Assembly (NCBI GenBank): GCA_964344965.1
Contig: CAYFPJ010000002.1
Location: forward strand, 62,001-126,000
Length of the DNA stretch: 64,000 nucleotides
Source: UM-FILTER-37-12 sp964344965
GTDB taxonomy: Bacteria; Patescibacteriota; Patescibacteriia; Magasanikbacterales; UBA922
Reading direction: 5' to 3'
Shown here: piece by piece, positions 35,748 through 43,369 of the stretch
How the letters are laid out: the number at the start of each line of letters is the position of its first letter
Position numbering within the stretch: the first letter of the stretch is position 1
Notes under the pieces: model-generated
What the model was told of the DNA's origin: nothing
What the model saw: the letters and a program-made list of their open reading frames with translations, nothing else
Databases searched by the model: none
Made by a program: the position numbers and the translations under genes

Positions 35748-37631
35748 TCAAAGCTTGGTACGAGATTTGTTGATCTCAATTGCTCTTTTTAATATTGCGT
35801 AATCTATTGGTACACCATGGACTCCACCATCATGCCACACCTCCCCTCTGTCAATTAAAAGAGCCATGTGGGGATTGGTCTTGACATGATGTTTGTCATA
35901 TTTAATTTTGTTGCAGATATCTTCACTAGTCATATATTCTGGAACTACAGTAGGAAGATCATATTGTTTACATATATTGTAGTGTAAATCTACTAGTGAA
36001 TCATCACAGAAATCTAACAATCTAGAAATCTCTGCAATAACACACATGCCAATGGCCAAAGCTTCTCCATGCAAAAAGTCGTAAGAAGAAAGATGTTCAA
36101 TAGCATGACCAACACTATGACCATACTGGGGCAACATCTCATTATGGTCATCTTTGACATCACCAATCAACAAGGGAACTTTTAGCTGGATAGTCTTGCG
36201 GACCACTTCTTCCAAAAATCTGATATCCTTTATGTCACCATTATAGTCCAATAAATAATCTAACAGGCCTTGATCTTGGACCAAGGCGTGCTTGATTGAT
36301 TCTGAAATACCATCCCTAACATAACGTTCATCAAGTGTTTTGAGAACCTCTGGATCAATAACAATAATCATTGCCGGATGATAGCTACCCATCAAATTTT
36401 TTCCTTTGGTAGAATTCACTGCTTGTTTGAAATCAATAGCAGCATCCAACTGCGCCATGACTGTGGTAGGGATATGTATCAGACCTACCCCTCTATACAA
36501 AGTAGAGGCAAGGAATCCTGCCATATTATTCACAACACCACCACCCAGGCTGATAAGGATTGATTTCTTATCCATGCCATAAGAAAAAATTTCATCAGCC
36601 AATCTTATATATTCATGAATATTCTTGGAGCTTTCTCCCTCTGGAATAACTAATTTCTTAACATTATATCCAGCTTCCAAAAAACTCTGTAAAACCTTCT
36701 CACCATAAAGAGAATCAACCTTACTGTCAGTAATTATAAAATGCATAGAATCGGCCATTGACTCGGGAATAATACGAACTTTATCTAGCTTACTGACCAA
36801 ACCAGGCTCTACTACAATGTCTGTTTCCATTTTTTTATGACGATAAAAATTTGAAAATAGGGGAGATTCGGTCATCTGTTCTCGATTTACAGAAGGGGTA
36901 ACAATGTTTTGCTGTCTGCGGATAAACATCTCTGCTCTAATATGAACAGCTGGCGTGTTGATATCAAACCATTCACAATCATCAAGAGAAACAGATTTTA
37001 ATTTTTTATCTTCAGCCAATTTTTGTAAAAATTCGCCAAAACTTGCAATATTTGTATCATCACCCAACAAACCTTTTGATAAATTGACACTCAATTCACT
37101 AAAATGATAAATACCAACTTCCAGTCCGTTATATGTCAACAAATCTCTGCCAAGATTTTTGATATTATTTCCATCCTTGAAGACTCGTGAAAGAGCTCCA
37201 GATTTAACAAATTTCTCTTGATTTTCACCAATCAAACTTACAACTGAACCACCCTCTATGCCTATGTCTTCAAACAGTAAAAATGGATTGGATCTTACAA
37301 TGAGGTCAGCCATTGACACAAAAAATGGCGCCGGAACAGTGTCAAATACCTGAGACAACGACTTCAACATTCCCTGTTTTGAACTGTCTTCTTGATGAAT
37401 ATAATTTATTTCAACCTCAATATCTGGGTTATTTGTTAATTCTTTTTTTATTTCCTCACCACGAAATCCTACAACTATATATATTTGCTCTACACCAGCA
37501 TCTTGCAACTGCTCAATACCCCATAAAATCATGGGTTTGTTCCCAACTTTAACCAAGGCCTTGGGATGATCAGGTCTATCAAGGCGTGCACCTTTGCCGG
37601 CAGCCAAAATGACAGCAGTCTTGGTATTCAT
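35748..37631 (-). CDS. Nucleotidyltransferase fused to 2-deoxy-scyllo-inosose synthase-like cyclase
   Basis: 627 residues in two domains. Residues 1-240 are an NTP_transferase with AVILAAGKGARL (6-17), metal Asp D109 in SMADL and DINTP at 223-227. Residues 265-627 are a sugar-phosphate cyclase of the dehydroquinate synthase superfamily: SLGGGVVNNMAGF (361-373), IPTTVMAQLDAA, and zinc ligands E444, H505/H509 and H521. The FKQAVNSTKGKNLMGSY block (401-417) resembles 2-deoxy-scyllo-inosose synthases (KQAVN..GKNLVG) rather than dehydroquinate synthases (GGKTGVN). It may cyclise a hexose 6-phosphate and later activate the cyclitol phosphate. The gene follows a CDP-alcohol phosphotransferase gene by 2 bp. 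Confidence 0.88.
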   Translation of the reverse strand: MNTKTAVILAAGKGARLDRPDHPKALVKVGNKPMILWGIEQLQDAGVEQIYIVVGFRGEEIKKELTNNPDIEVEINYIHQEDSSKQGMLKSLSQVFDTVPAPFFVSMADLIVRSNPFLLFEDIGIEGGSVVSLIGENQEKFVKSGALSRVFKDGNNIKNLGRDLLTYNGLEVGIYHFSELSVNLSKGLLGDDTNIASFGEFLQKLAEDKKLKSVSLDDCEWFDINTPAVHIRAEMFIRRQQNIVTPSVNREQMTESPLFSNFYRHKKMETDIVVEPGLVSKLDKVRIIPESMADSMHFIITDSKVDSLYGEKVLQSFLEAGYNVKKLVIPEGESSKNIHEYIRLADEIFSYGMDKKSILISLGGGVVNNMAGFLASTLYRGVGLIHIPTTVMAQLDAAIDFKQAVNSTKGKNLMGSYHPAMIIVIDPEVLKTLDERYVRDGISESIKHALVQDQGLLDYLLDYNGDIKDIRFLEEVVRKTIQLKVPLLIGDVKDDHNEMLPQYGHSVGHAIEHLSSYDFLHGEALAIGMCVIAEISRLLDFCDDSLVDLHYNICKQYDLPTVVPEYMTSEDICNKIKYDKHHVKTNPHMALLIDRGEVWHDGGVHGVPIDYAILKRAIEINKSRTKL

Positions 37632-37633
37632 AA

Positions 37634-38389
37634 TTATTTATCATTGATAATATGGCGAACCTGCTTGGCAAAAAGAGCCAACCACAACAAACCATATCCT
37701 ATTGCAAAAAATAATATATATAAATCTATTCTATTCATAATTGCGCAAATAAATAGCATCAAAAAAATCCCAGTAGAACTAAAAAAATTTTTATTTATCC
37801 AATAAAACATTCTGATAAACATCGATTTTTGTTTGTAGTTAGTCTTGATACGTTCTACTTCCTCGTTTGAAATACTAAAATTTTTCTTCATCCAAAAACG
37901 TGTCTCTAGTAAACGGTATAACAACTTGGCAACAGAAGCAATCGCACCAGCCAATAAATAATATGGAGAATAGTCATGATAAACAAGTACTGTACCAAGA
38001 ATAAGAAAAATAAAACTATACTGAATATCATGACTTACCGGCTCCACATAAGATCCTCCCCAGCCACCAGCCGACTTTCTAAACCGAGCCACTTCCCCAT
38101 CACAACCATCAAGCACAATAGAAAAAAATACTATCAAAGATCCAACTATTCCAATAGCATAATTATTGAACGCAAACAATGACACTCCACCAAGATACAC
38201 CAAAACACTGACAGCAGTAATTTGATTGGGAGTAATTTTGGTTGGTAAAAATAATTTCGTAAAGTAAATAGAAAAAACTCTAGAAAACAAACCGACTTTA
38301 CTCTCTCGAGCTGGATTTGGAGCGCTGGCCTGACATATTCTGCGTAGCTCTTTTATTGAATATTTTTTAATACTTTTTTCATTTTCCAT
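37634..38389 (-). CDS. CDP-alcohol phosphatidyltransferase-like membrane enzyme
   Basis: 251 residues with about six membrane helices (about 57-77, 80-98, 118-136, 140-160, 205-222, 225-243). The family motif begins normally as DGCDGEVAR, but the distal part reads GGSYVEPVSHD. In the expected D-x3-D positions this gives E and H (or a shifted D), so the third and fourth catalytic aspartates are not conserved in the usual spacing. Relatives transfer a phospho-alcohol from CDP-alcohol to a second alcohol, as in inositol phosphate lipid or di-myo-inositol phosphate synthesis. The neighbouring cytidylyltransferase-cyclase fusion suggests a CDP-cyclitol or cyclitol acceptor. Palindrome B precedes the gene. 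Confidence 0.83.
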   Translation of the reverse strand: MENEKSIKKYSIKELRRICQASAPNPARESKVGLFSRVFSIYFTKLFLPTKITPNQITAVSVLVYLGGVSLFAFNNYAIGIVGSLIVFFSIVLDGCDGEVARFRKSAGGWGGSYVEPVSHDIQYSFIFLILGTVLVYHDYSPYYLLAGAIASVAKLLYRLLETRFWMKKNFSISNEEVERIKTNYKQKSMFIRMFYWINKNFFSSTGIFLMLFICAIMNRIDLYILFFAIGYGLLWLALFAKQVRHIINDK

Positions 38390-38405
38390 ATATAATTCAA
38401 AACAT

Positions 38406-38482
38406 CAGTCTATGTCTTATTTTTTTGAAGTCGACAGTCTGCAATTTTGCGATTTCGGCCCAAAAAAATAAGACATAGACTG
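38406..38482. repeat. Palindrome B: hairpin with the same loop as palindrome A
   Basis: Arms 38406-38427 and 38461-38482 are perfectly complementary over 22 bp. The 33-nt loop (38428-38460) holds GTCGACAGTCTGC and GCGATTTCGG, matching the loop of palindrome A in the same orientation. The inner part can form AGTC/GATT and GCA/TGC pairs. It fills the gap between the glycosyltransferase stop (38495) and the CDP-alcohol phosphotransferase start (38389). Confidence 0.87.
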
Positions 38483-38494
38483 AGACAGGAGACA

Positions 38495-39853
38495 TTAGTT
38501 AAGACAACTTAACAAACTATCTGCTACTCTTTTGGCAGAATTACCATCTGCTTTATACATAAAATATTTTATAAATTCATCAAACTGATACTCACCTTTA
38601 TTTTTTGACAAAACTTCTTTCAATTGATCCAAAAATTCATCCTTATCGTGGGATATAAACATTTCTTTTTTATTGGCCACCACATCGACATAGTCTGTCT
38701 TGTAAAATCGCTTTACAGACTCCCCAAGTGGAATACCATCTTCCACGTCAAACTTGATGCTGATCACTGGTGTCCCTGCAGAGATGGCATCGAATATTAG
38801 CGTGGAAGCAATAGTGACGACCACGTCAGCATGATACAAAGAATTATATAAATTCGACAGATGATTGAAAGATGTATCCCAATGATCTTTGAATTTATGA
38901 TTCTGTTTGTCAGTGACAGTATCAACTGCAAATCCTTCAAAATCCGCTAGTGGCAAAAACTGTTTCTCATCTCCCACATATCCCAAGTGGGGACGAATCA
39001 ACACTTGAACATCTTGTAATTTCCCTTCTTCAATATACTGTTTGATCAATTTTGGATACTGAAACTCATAAGTCTGGTTGACACCATTGGAGCCGTAGAG
39101 AATAATTTTTTTTGATGGATCAAAACCAAATTTTTGACAGAATTCTTCCCTTGAAACTAAATTTTTTGGTTGATAAAAATCAAATTGTGGTGCGCCGGTT
39201 ACCATTATTTCGCTATCTTTATAATCCTGGTACTTGAGAGCTTGTTCTTTCATAAAAGGGCTCCAGACAATCATCTTATCAGTCTTCACGTTGAAAAGTA
39301 TTTTTGACAGGTTGTCCCAACTCTTTGGCATTTGGACTGTCTTCACTCCAAACCTCTTAGCACTCTTAAGGACACTGATGTCATCCACAGCATGAGCTGT
39401 GGTGGCAAATACCAAATCTGGGTGGTACTTTTGAAATAGATAGTCATGCTCTGTCTGTGGATTTAATTTGAAATCAAACCAACGGACAAATTTTTTAAAT
39501 CCTGGAATAAACTTCAATGGATATAAAAATACTAATCTTGGTACATACAAAATCTTTGAAGGATCCTTGCCACACAACTTGCTCCTGTACAAATGATGTA
39601 CTGTTTTATTAAAAATTGATCCTTTCAACAATTCCCTAATGATGCGTTGAAATCGAAATTTATTTTTGGGGACAAAAAGAGGTTCTAGTATCAAATTATC
39701 ATGCTCAAAATCTTTGAATAAATCTGTGTCTTGATAATTTGGTGTCAGCACCACAACACGAATTCCTTGATCCAAAATACGACTAACCACACCAGTATGA
39801 AGAAAATTTCTTACCAATGCTCCTCTTGAGATTGTGATAAATAATGTCTTCAT
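38495..39853 (-). CDS. GT-B-like surface glycan transferase, paralogue of 3226-4602
   Basis: 452 residues, colinear with the 458-residue protein at 3226-4602: MKTLFITISRGALVRN at the start, SWDNL around residue 180, PQFDFYQP, RPHLGY, and VVTIASTLIFD near residue 350. The C-terminal KADGNSAKRVAD resembles KVDGKSAERIAN in the paralogue. The donor is unknown; the family resembles GT-B enzymes using nucleotide-activated polyols or sugars. Its start overlaps the upstream GT4 stop by 4 bp, so the two are co-translated. Palindrome B lies directly after its stop, mirroring palindrome A next to the paralogue. Confidence 0.72.
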   Translation of the reverse strand: MKTLFITISRGALVRNFLHTGVVSRILDQGIRVVVLTPNYQDTDLFKDFEHDNLILEPLFVPKNKFRFQRIIRELLKGSIFNKTVHHLYRSKLCGKDPSKILYVPRLVFLYPLKFIPGFKKFVRWFDFKLNPQTEHDYLFQKYHPDLVFATTAHAVDDISVLKSAKRFGVKTVQMPKSWDNLSKILFNVKTDKMIVWSPFMKEQALKYQDYKDSEIMVTGAPQFDFYQPKNLVSREEFCQKFGFDPSKKIILYGSNGVNQTYEFQYPKLIKQYIEEGKLQDVQVLIRPHLGYVGDEKQFLPLADFEGFAVDTVTDKQNHKFKDHWDTSFNHLSNLYNSLYHADVVVTIASTLIFDAISAGTPVISIKFDVEDGIPLGESVKRFYKTDYVDVVANKKEMFISHDKDEFLDQLKEVLSKNKGEYQFDEFIKYFMYKADGNSAKRVADSLLSCLN

Positions 39854-40992
39854 ACTATCGAAGCCGTGTGCTTTAAAATATTTTCAGCTCTTTTTTCCCA
39901 TGTAAAATGTTTAGCATCTTGGTAAGCTTGATTTATAATTTTCTCTGACTTATCACTATCAGCTAGCAAAGTCTCCAACTCTTTTACAAAATCATCACAA
40001 GAGCCAGCTCTGAATAATACAGAATTATTATTGTTTAAAACTTCCTTTATGCTTGGGAGATCAGAAGCAATGATCGGACGTCTACTAGCCATATATTCAA
40101 ACATCTTGATTGGGGAGGTGTGCTTCTCTGACTCTTTTGAAATCGGAAAATTTGGCAAAACAAGCACGTCTGCTGATTTTAAAAATTTTGGTATTAACTT
40201 TTTGTTGACATGACCTAGTAGACTAATATTTTGTAAATTTTTTTTATCTATTTTTTCTTGAAAATTTTGGATATCTGCTGGATATCCCCCTACCAAGACA
40301 AACTGTATTTCATTTTTGTCAACCAACTTTTCTGCTGCATCGATCAGCATCTCAGCTCCCTTCCATTTGTACAGATGCCCTACATACATGATGATTGTTT
40401 TGTCTTTTGGTAATTTGAGGCCTGTCCGACAAGTGTCTGCATCTTCATCTATATTGAAATCCTGCAAATCCACACCGTTTGGAGCGACCATAGTACTAGA
40501 AAATCCTCTATCCTTGTACTCATTTTCAGTACCTTTAGAGTTGCAAATGATCAAATCTACCTTTTTTAAAAAAAACTTATACAACTTATTCTTGCCAGCT
40601 GGCCAACTGTGAGCTTCATATAGAATAGTACGGCCCAGCAGACTTGCCAGCCAAGCAATTTCTGGACTTCTGGTATATATAATAGTCTTTTTGTCAGATT
40701 TTCTTTTAAAGAATAATTTTATAAAAAATGTGAATCGACCTAAAAGAAAATTTAATTTTTCAGAGTATTTCACGACAATTTTTGAATAAAAAATTTTGAT
40801 ACGTCGCACTATGAAAATATTCTCCAAACCATAATACGAAAACAAATCTACATCTTCTGCCCTAGTTCGATTTGGTACCAACAGCTCCACATTGTCTATC
40901 TTTTTTGCAAACTCCTCGCACATCTTGCAAATCTGATATCCGTAGGCCTTTTCAGTGGGAATTCGTAAATTAACTATATATGCCATTTTCAT
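39850..40992 (-). CDS. GT4-family glycosyltransferase
   Basis: 380 residues from the ATG at 40992 (MKMAYIVNLRIPTEKAYG). A longer start at 41019 would overlap the HTH gene stop. It shows the GT-B organisation of GT4 enzymes: an N-terminal acceptor domain with YEAHSWPAGKN, VAPNGVDLQDF at the linker, and a C-terminal donor site with MYVGHLYKWKGAEMLIDAA and then SPIKMFEYMASRRPIIASD, where the E of the EX7E-like motif lies. It is the second gene behind the HTH regulator. Sugar specificity is unknown. Confidence 0.9.
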   Translation of the reverse strand: MKMAYIVNLRIPTEKAYGYQICKMCEEFAKKIDNVELLVPNRTRAEDVDLFSYYGLENIFIVRRIKIFYSKIVVKYSEKLNFLLGRFTFFIKLFFKRKSDKKTIIYTRSPEIAWLASLLGRTILYEAHSWPAGKNKLYKFFLKKVDLIICNSKGTENEYKDRGFSSTMVAPNGVDLQDFNIDEDADTCRTGLKLPKDKTIIMYVGHLYKWKGAEMLIDAAEKLVDKNEIQFVLVGGYPADIQNFQEKIDKKNLQNISLLGHVNKKLIPKFLKSADVLVLPNFPISKESEKHTSPIKMFEYMASRRPIIASDLPSIKEVLNNNNSVLFRAGSCDDFVKELETLLADSDKSEKIINQAYQDAKHFTWEKRAENILKHTASIV

Positions 40993-41006
40993 ACAAAAAA
41001 ACCAGA

Positions 41007-41261
41007 CTAACCTGGCCACTTATTTATCTTATTTACCACCTTTTGTTTTAATTTGAGATACTTATCCACAGATTTCTTCTCTAGACCTGGAGAAACCAAT
41101 CTAAGTAATTCTTTACCCAAAATGCGATATTGTCCACCTACTTTATTAGCCTTAATAAGGCCTTTCTTCAGGAGTCTTTTCATGGTACTTTCGCTTATTT
41201 TAAGCAAATTTCTGGCTTCGTTTGTAGTATAGACAGCATTATTTTTTATTTCGTCTGACAT
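41007..41261 (-). CDS. Excisionase/BldC-type helix-turn-helix regulator
   Basis: 84 residues. The single MerR-like HTH is VYTTNEARNLLKISESTMKRL followed by a short wing with GLIKANKVGGQYRI, the excisionase-family pattern also seen in BldC. The last 30 residues are basic (KKSVDKYLKLKQKVVNKINKW). It is likely a DNA-binding regulator or an element-borne accessory protein. It has its own consensus promoter with three phased GTGTCA repeats 43-68 bp upstream of its start, so self-control and control of the downstream polycistron are plausible. The next gene starts 14 bp after its stop. Confidence 0.85.
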   Translation of the reverse strand: MSDEIKNNAVYTTNEARNLLKISESTMKRLLKKGLIKANKVGGQYRILGKELLRLVSPGLEKKSVDKYLKLKQKVVNKINKWPG

Positions 41262-41290
41262 AGGTAAGTTGTTTGAAATTGAACCAGTTC

Positions 41291-41320
41291 ATTATAGCAA
41301 ATAGTGTCATAAAGTGTCAA
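41291..41320 (-). promoter_or_regulatory. Consensus sigma-70 promoter of the HTH gene and leftward operon
   Basis: On the minus strand: -35 TTGACA at 41320-41315, an 18-bp spacer, and -10 TATAAT at 41296-41291. The HTH gene begins 30 bp beyond the -10. It is the only strong promoter I recognise between 52.9 and 24.4 kb. Confidence 0.8.
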
Positions 41321-41329
41321 TAGGTGTCA
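41304..41329. promoter_or_regulatory. Three phased GTGTCA direct repeats (putative operator)
   Basis: GTGTCA occurs at 41304-41309, 41314-41319 and 41324-41329, exactly one DNA turn (10 bp) apart, same orientation. The middle copy forms the -35 element. BldC-type proteins are known to bind direct repeats head-to-tail, which fits the HTH gene just downstream. Confidence 0.7.
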
Positions 41330-41389
41330 ATATATTAAAAAATACCTTATCTTAGCCAAAACTCAAACTGATAAAAAATCCAAAAATAC

Positions 41390-42421
41390 CTACTTCAAAT
41401 CATCTAAAAATTGCTTCATAAGCATTGTTGGGACTAAATTGTTCACAAACAAATTGTAGCCCTCTTTTGCTATTTTATCTCTCAAATTTTGGTCATTCTT
41501 TAGCATCAAAATCTTATCTGCCAAATCCTCTGAATTGGCTACTTTACACAATAAAACATCACTTTTGTCTGTGAATAATTCACGAGTTGCTGGTGATTCA
41601 GAGGTAATCAAAGCTTGTCCAACTGCCAAAGCTTCATAAACTTTATTTGCTATTACTCTTCTTGATTTTGGTGTCTCTCCAAATATACCAAGGCAGACAT
41701 CAGCCAGGCCCATATATTTTTTCAAATCATCATAAGGTACATTTGGGATAAAATTGATATTTTGATACTCTTTGTGGCCATCTCCAAACAAATTTTTGAT
41801 TTTACTACCTACAATATTAAAATTGACACCTTTGTCTTTCAAAACCTTAGCTGCACCTAGAATATACTCCACTCCTTGGAGAGGAATGTAAGAGCCATGA
41901 AAATGAACTGTGAAGGTCTGATCTTTTTTTTCAGCCTCTGTCGGTTTTATAACTTCATCATCTGATCCTACTAGAACACGAATAAATTTTTTCTTGTCTA
42001 TACGAAATTCTTTTACAAAATAATTTATATGTTCATACGTGTCTAGGACTATCTTGTCTGCAAACTTACAACTCAACCAATCCAAGAACCAAAAATATTT
42101 TGCTTTCCAGCTTTTTTTGGTGATTTGCTTTCTATCAAAAACAAGAGAGTCATATAAGGAGACCAGTGCATTGAAGACTATTTTTTTTCTTGTCAAGAGG
42201 CTGGCCAATATCACACACTGTTGACCCGGGAATCCAACTATCATCAAATCATATTGTTTTCTTATTTGCCAATGTTTTTTTATTAGATCAAAATACTTAG
42301 CAACACCTGTCTTGGCTGTGCCACACTCTATAACTTTGACACCATTCTTCCTTAGTCCGCTGATAAAAATCCTATTCCTGCTGTAGTCTGGCTTATAAAA
42401 TCCAAAGTAGCATACTGTCAT
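41390..42421 (-). CDS. GT4-like glycosyltransferase
   Basis: 343 residues, GT-B fold. The N-terminal half has DLMIVGFPGQQCVILASLL and the linker DTYEHINYFV. The donor half shows TVHFHGSYIPLQGVEYILGAA, then ANKVYEALAVGQALITSESPATREL, the GT4 donor-binding block with its EAL glutamate. No membrane helix. It is the last gene of the upstream glycosyltransferase operon; the HTH gene with its own promoter follows after 128 bp. It starts 9 bp after the fcl-like gene. Specificity unknown; a GDP-6-deoxyhexose is suggested by the neighbouring genes. Confidence 0.88.
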   Translation of the reverse strand: MTVCYFGFYKPDYSRNRIFISGLRKNGVKVIECGTAKTGVAKYFDLIKKHWQIRKQYDLMIVGFPGQQCVILASLLTRKKIVFNALVSLYDSLVFDRKQITKKSWKAKYFWFLDWLSCKFADKIVLDTYEHINYFVKEFRIDKKKFIRVLVGSDDEVIKPTEAEKKDQTFTVHFHGSYIPLQGVEYILGAAKVLKDKGVNFNIVGSKIKNLFGDGHKEYQNINFIPNVPYDDLKKYMGLADVCLGIFGETPKSRRVIANKVYEALAVGQALITSESPATRELFTDKSDVLLCKVANSEDLADKILMLKNDQNLRDKIAKEGYNLFVNNLVPTMLMKQFLDDLK

Positions 42422-42430
42422 ATTTATAAG

Positions 42431-43366
42431 TTATTTTAAATTACTTTCCAAAAACCATTTGTAAGTATCTTGTAATCCTTTTTTAAATTCGGTCTTGTAT
42501 TGCCATCCTCTTTTTTCCATTTTACTGACATCGAGCATCTTCCTTGGCATACCATCTGGCTTTGATCTGTCAAAAGTTAAGTTACCTTCGAAACCAACAA
42601 TCTCTTTGAGAGTGTATGCCAATTCTTTAATTGAAATATCCACCCCAGTTCCAATATTCAAAAACTCTTTCTCACTATAATTATTCATTAACCAGTATAC
42701 AGCATCTGCCAAGTCGTCAACATAGAGGAATTCTCGACGACTGTCACCACTGCCCCAGACCACGACCTCCTCCAATTTGTTGGTCTTGGCTTCGTGCATT
42801 CTACGCATCAGTCCAGGAATAACATGGGATGATTCCATATCGAAATTATCTCTTGGTCCATAAATATTGGTTGGCATACAAGAAATAAAAATTTGTTCGA
42901 ACTGCTCATGTATTTTTTCGCACAATTTTATTCCTGCTATTTTTGCTAGAGCATAACCTTCGTTGGTTGGTTCTAATTTTCCATTCAAAAAATACTCTTC
43001 TTTCATAGGTTGTTCAGAGTCTCTTGGATAGATACAACTAGAGGCTAAAAACAATAATTTCTTCACATTAGTAACATGCGCTCCCCAGATGACATTGTTT
43101 TGGATTTGCAAATTGTCATACAAAAATTCAGCTGGTCTTGTCATGTTTGCTTTTATGCCGCCAACTTTTGCTGCAGACAATATGACATACTCTGGTTTTT
43201 CTTTATCAAAAAATTTGTGAACAAGATCCTGATCAGTAAGGTCAAGCTCTTTACTAGTCTTTAACAATATATTGCTGTATCCTTCCTTTTGGAATTTTTT
43301 CAAAATCGCAGATCCTACCATCCCAGTATGGCCGGCAATATAAATTTTGGCATTTTTATTTATCAT
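42431..43366 (-). CDS. fcl: GDP-L-fucose/GDP-L-colitose synthase (Fcl/ColC family)
   Basis: 311 residues. The start KIYIAGHTGMVGSAILKKF and the block AAKVGGIKANMTRPAEFLYDN are signatures of GDP-4-keto-6-deoxymannose 3,5-epimerase-reductases. SSCIYP and NEGYALAKIAGIKLCE supply the SDR Ser and Tyr-x3-Lys. It would epimerise and reduce a GDP-4-keto-6-deoxy sugar. The gene 3 bp upstream is a ColD-like 3-dehydratase, so the product may be GDP-L-colitose rather than GDP-L-fucose. Fcl and ColC cannot be separated by eye. Confidence 0.92.
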   Translation of the reverse strand: MINKNAKIYIAGHTGMVGSAILKKFQKEGYSNILLKTSKELDLTDQDLVHKFFDKEKPEYVILSAAKVGGIKANMTRPAEFLYDNLQIQNNVIWGAHVTNVKKLLFLASSCIYPRDSEQPMKEEYFLNGKLEPTNEGYALAKIAGIKLCEKIHEQFEQIFISCMPTNIYGPRDNFDMESSHVIPGLMRRMHEAKTNKLEEVVVWGSGDSRREFLYVDDLADAVYWLMNNYSEKEFLNIGTGVDISIKELAYTLKEIVGFEGNLTFDRSKPDGMPRKMLDVSKMEKRGWQYKTEFKKGLQDTYKWFLESNLK

Positions 43367-43369
43367 ACA

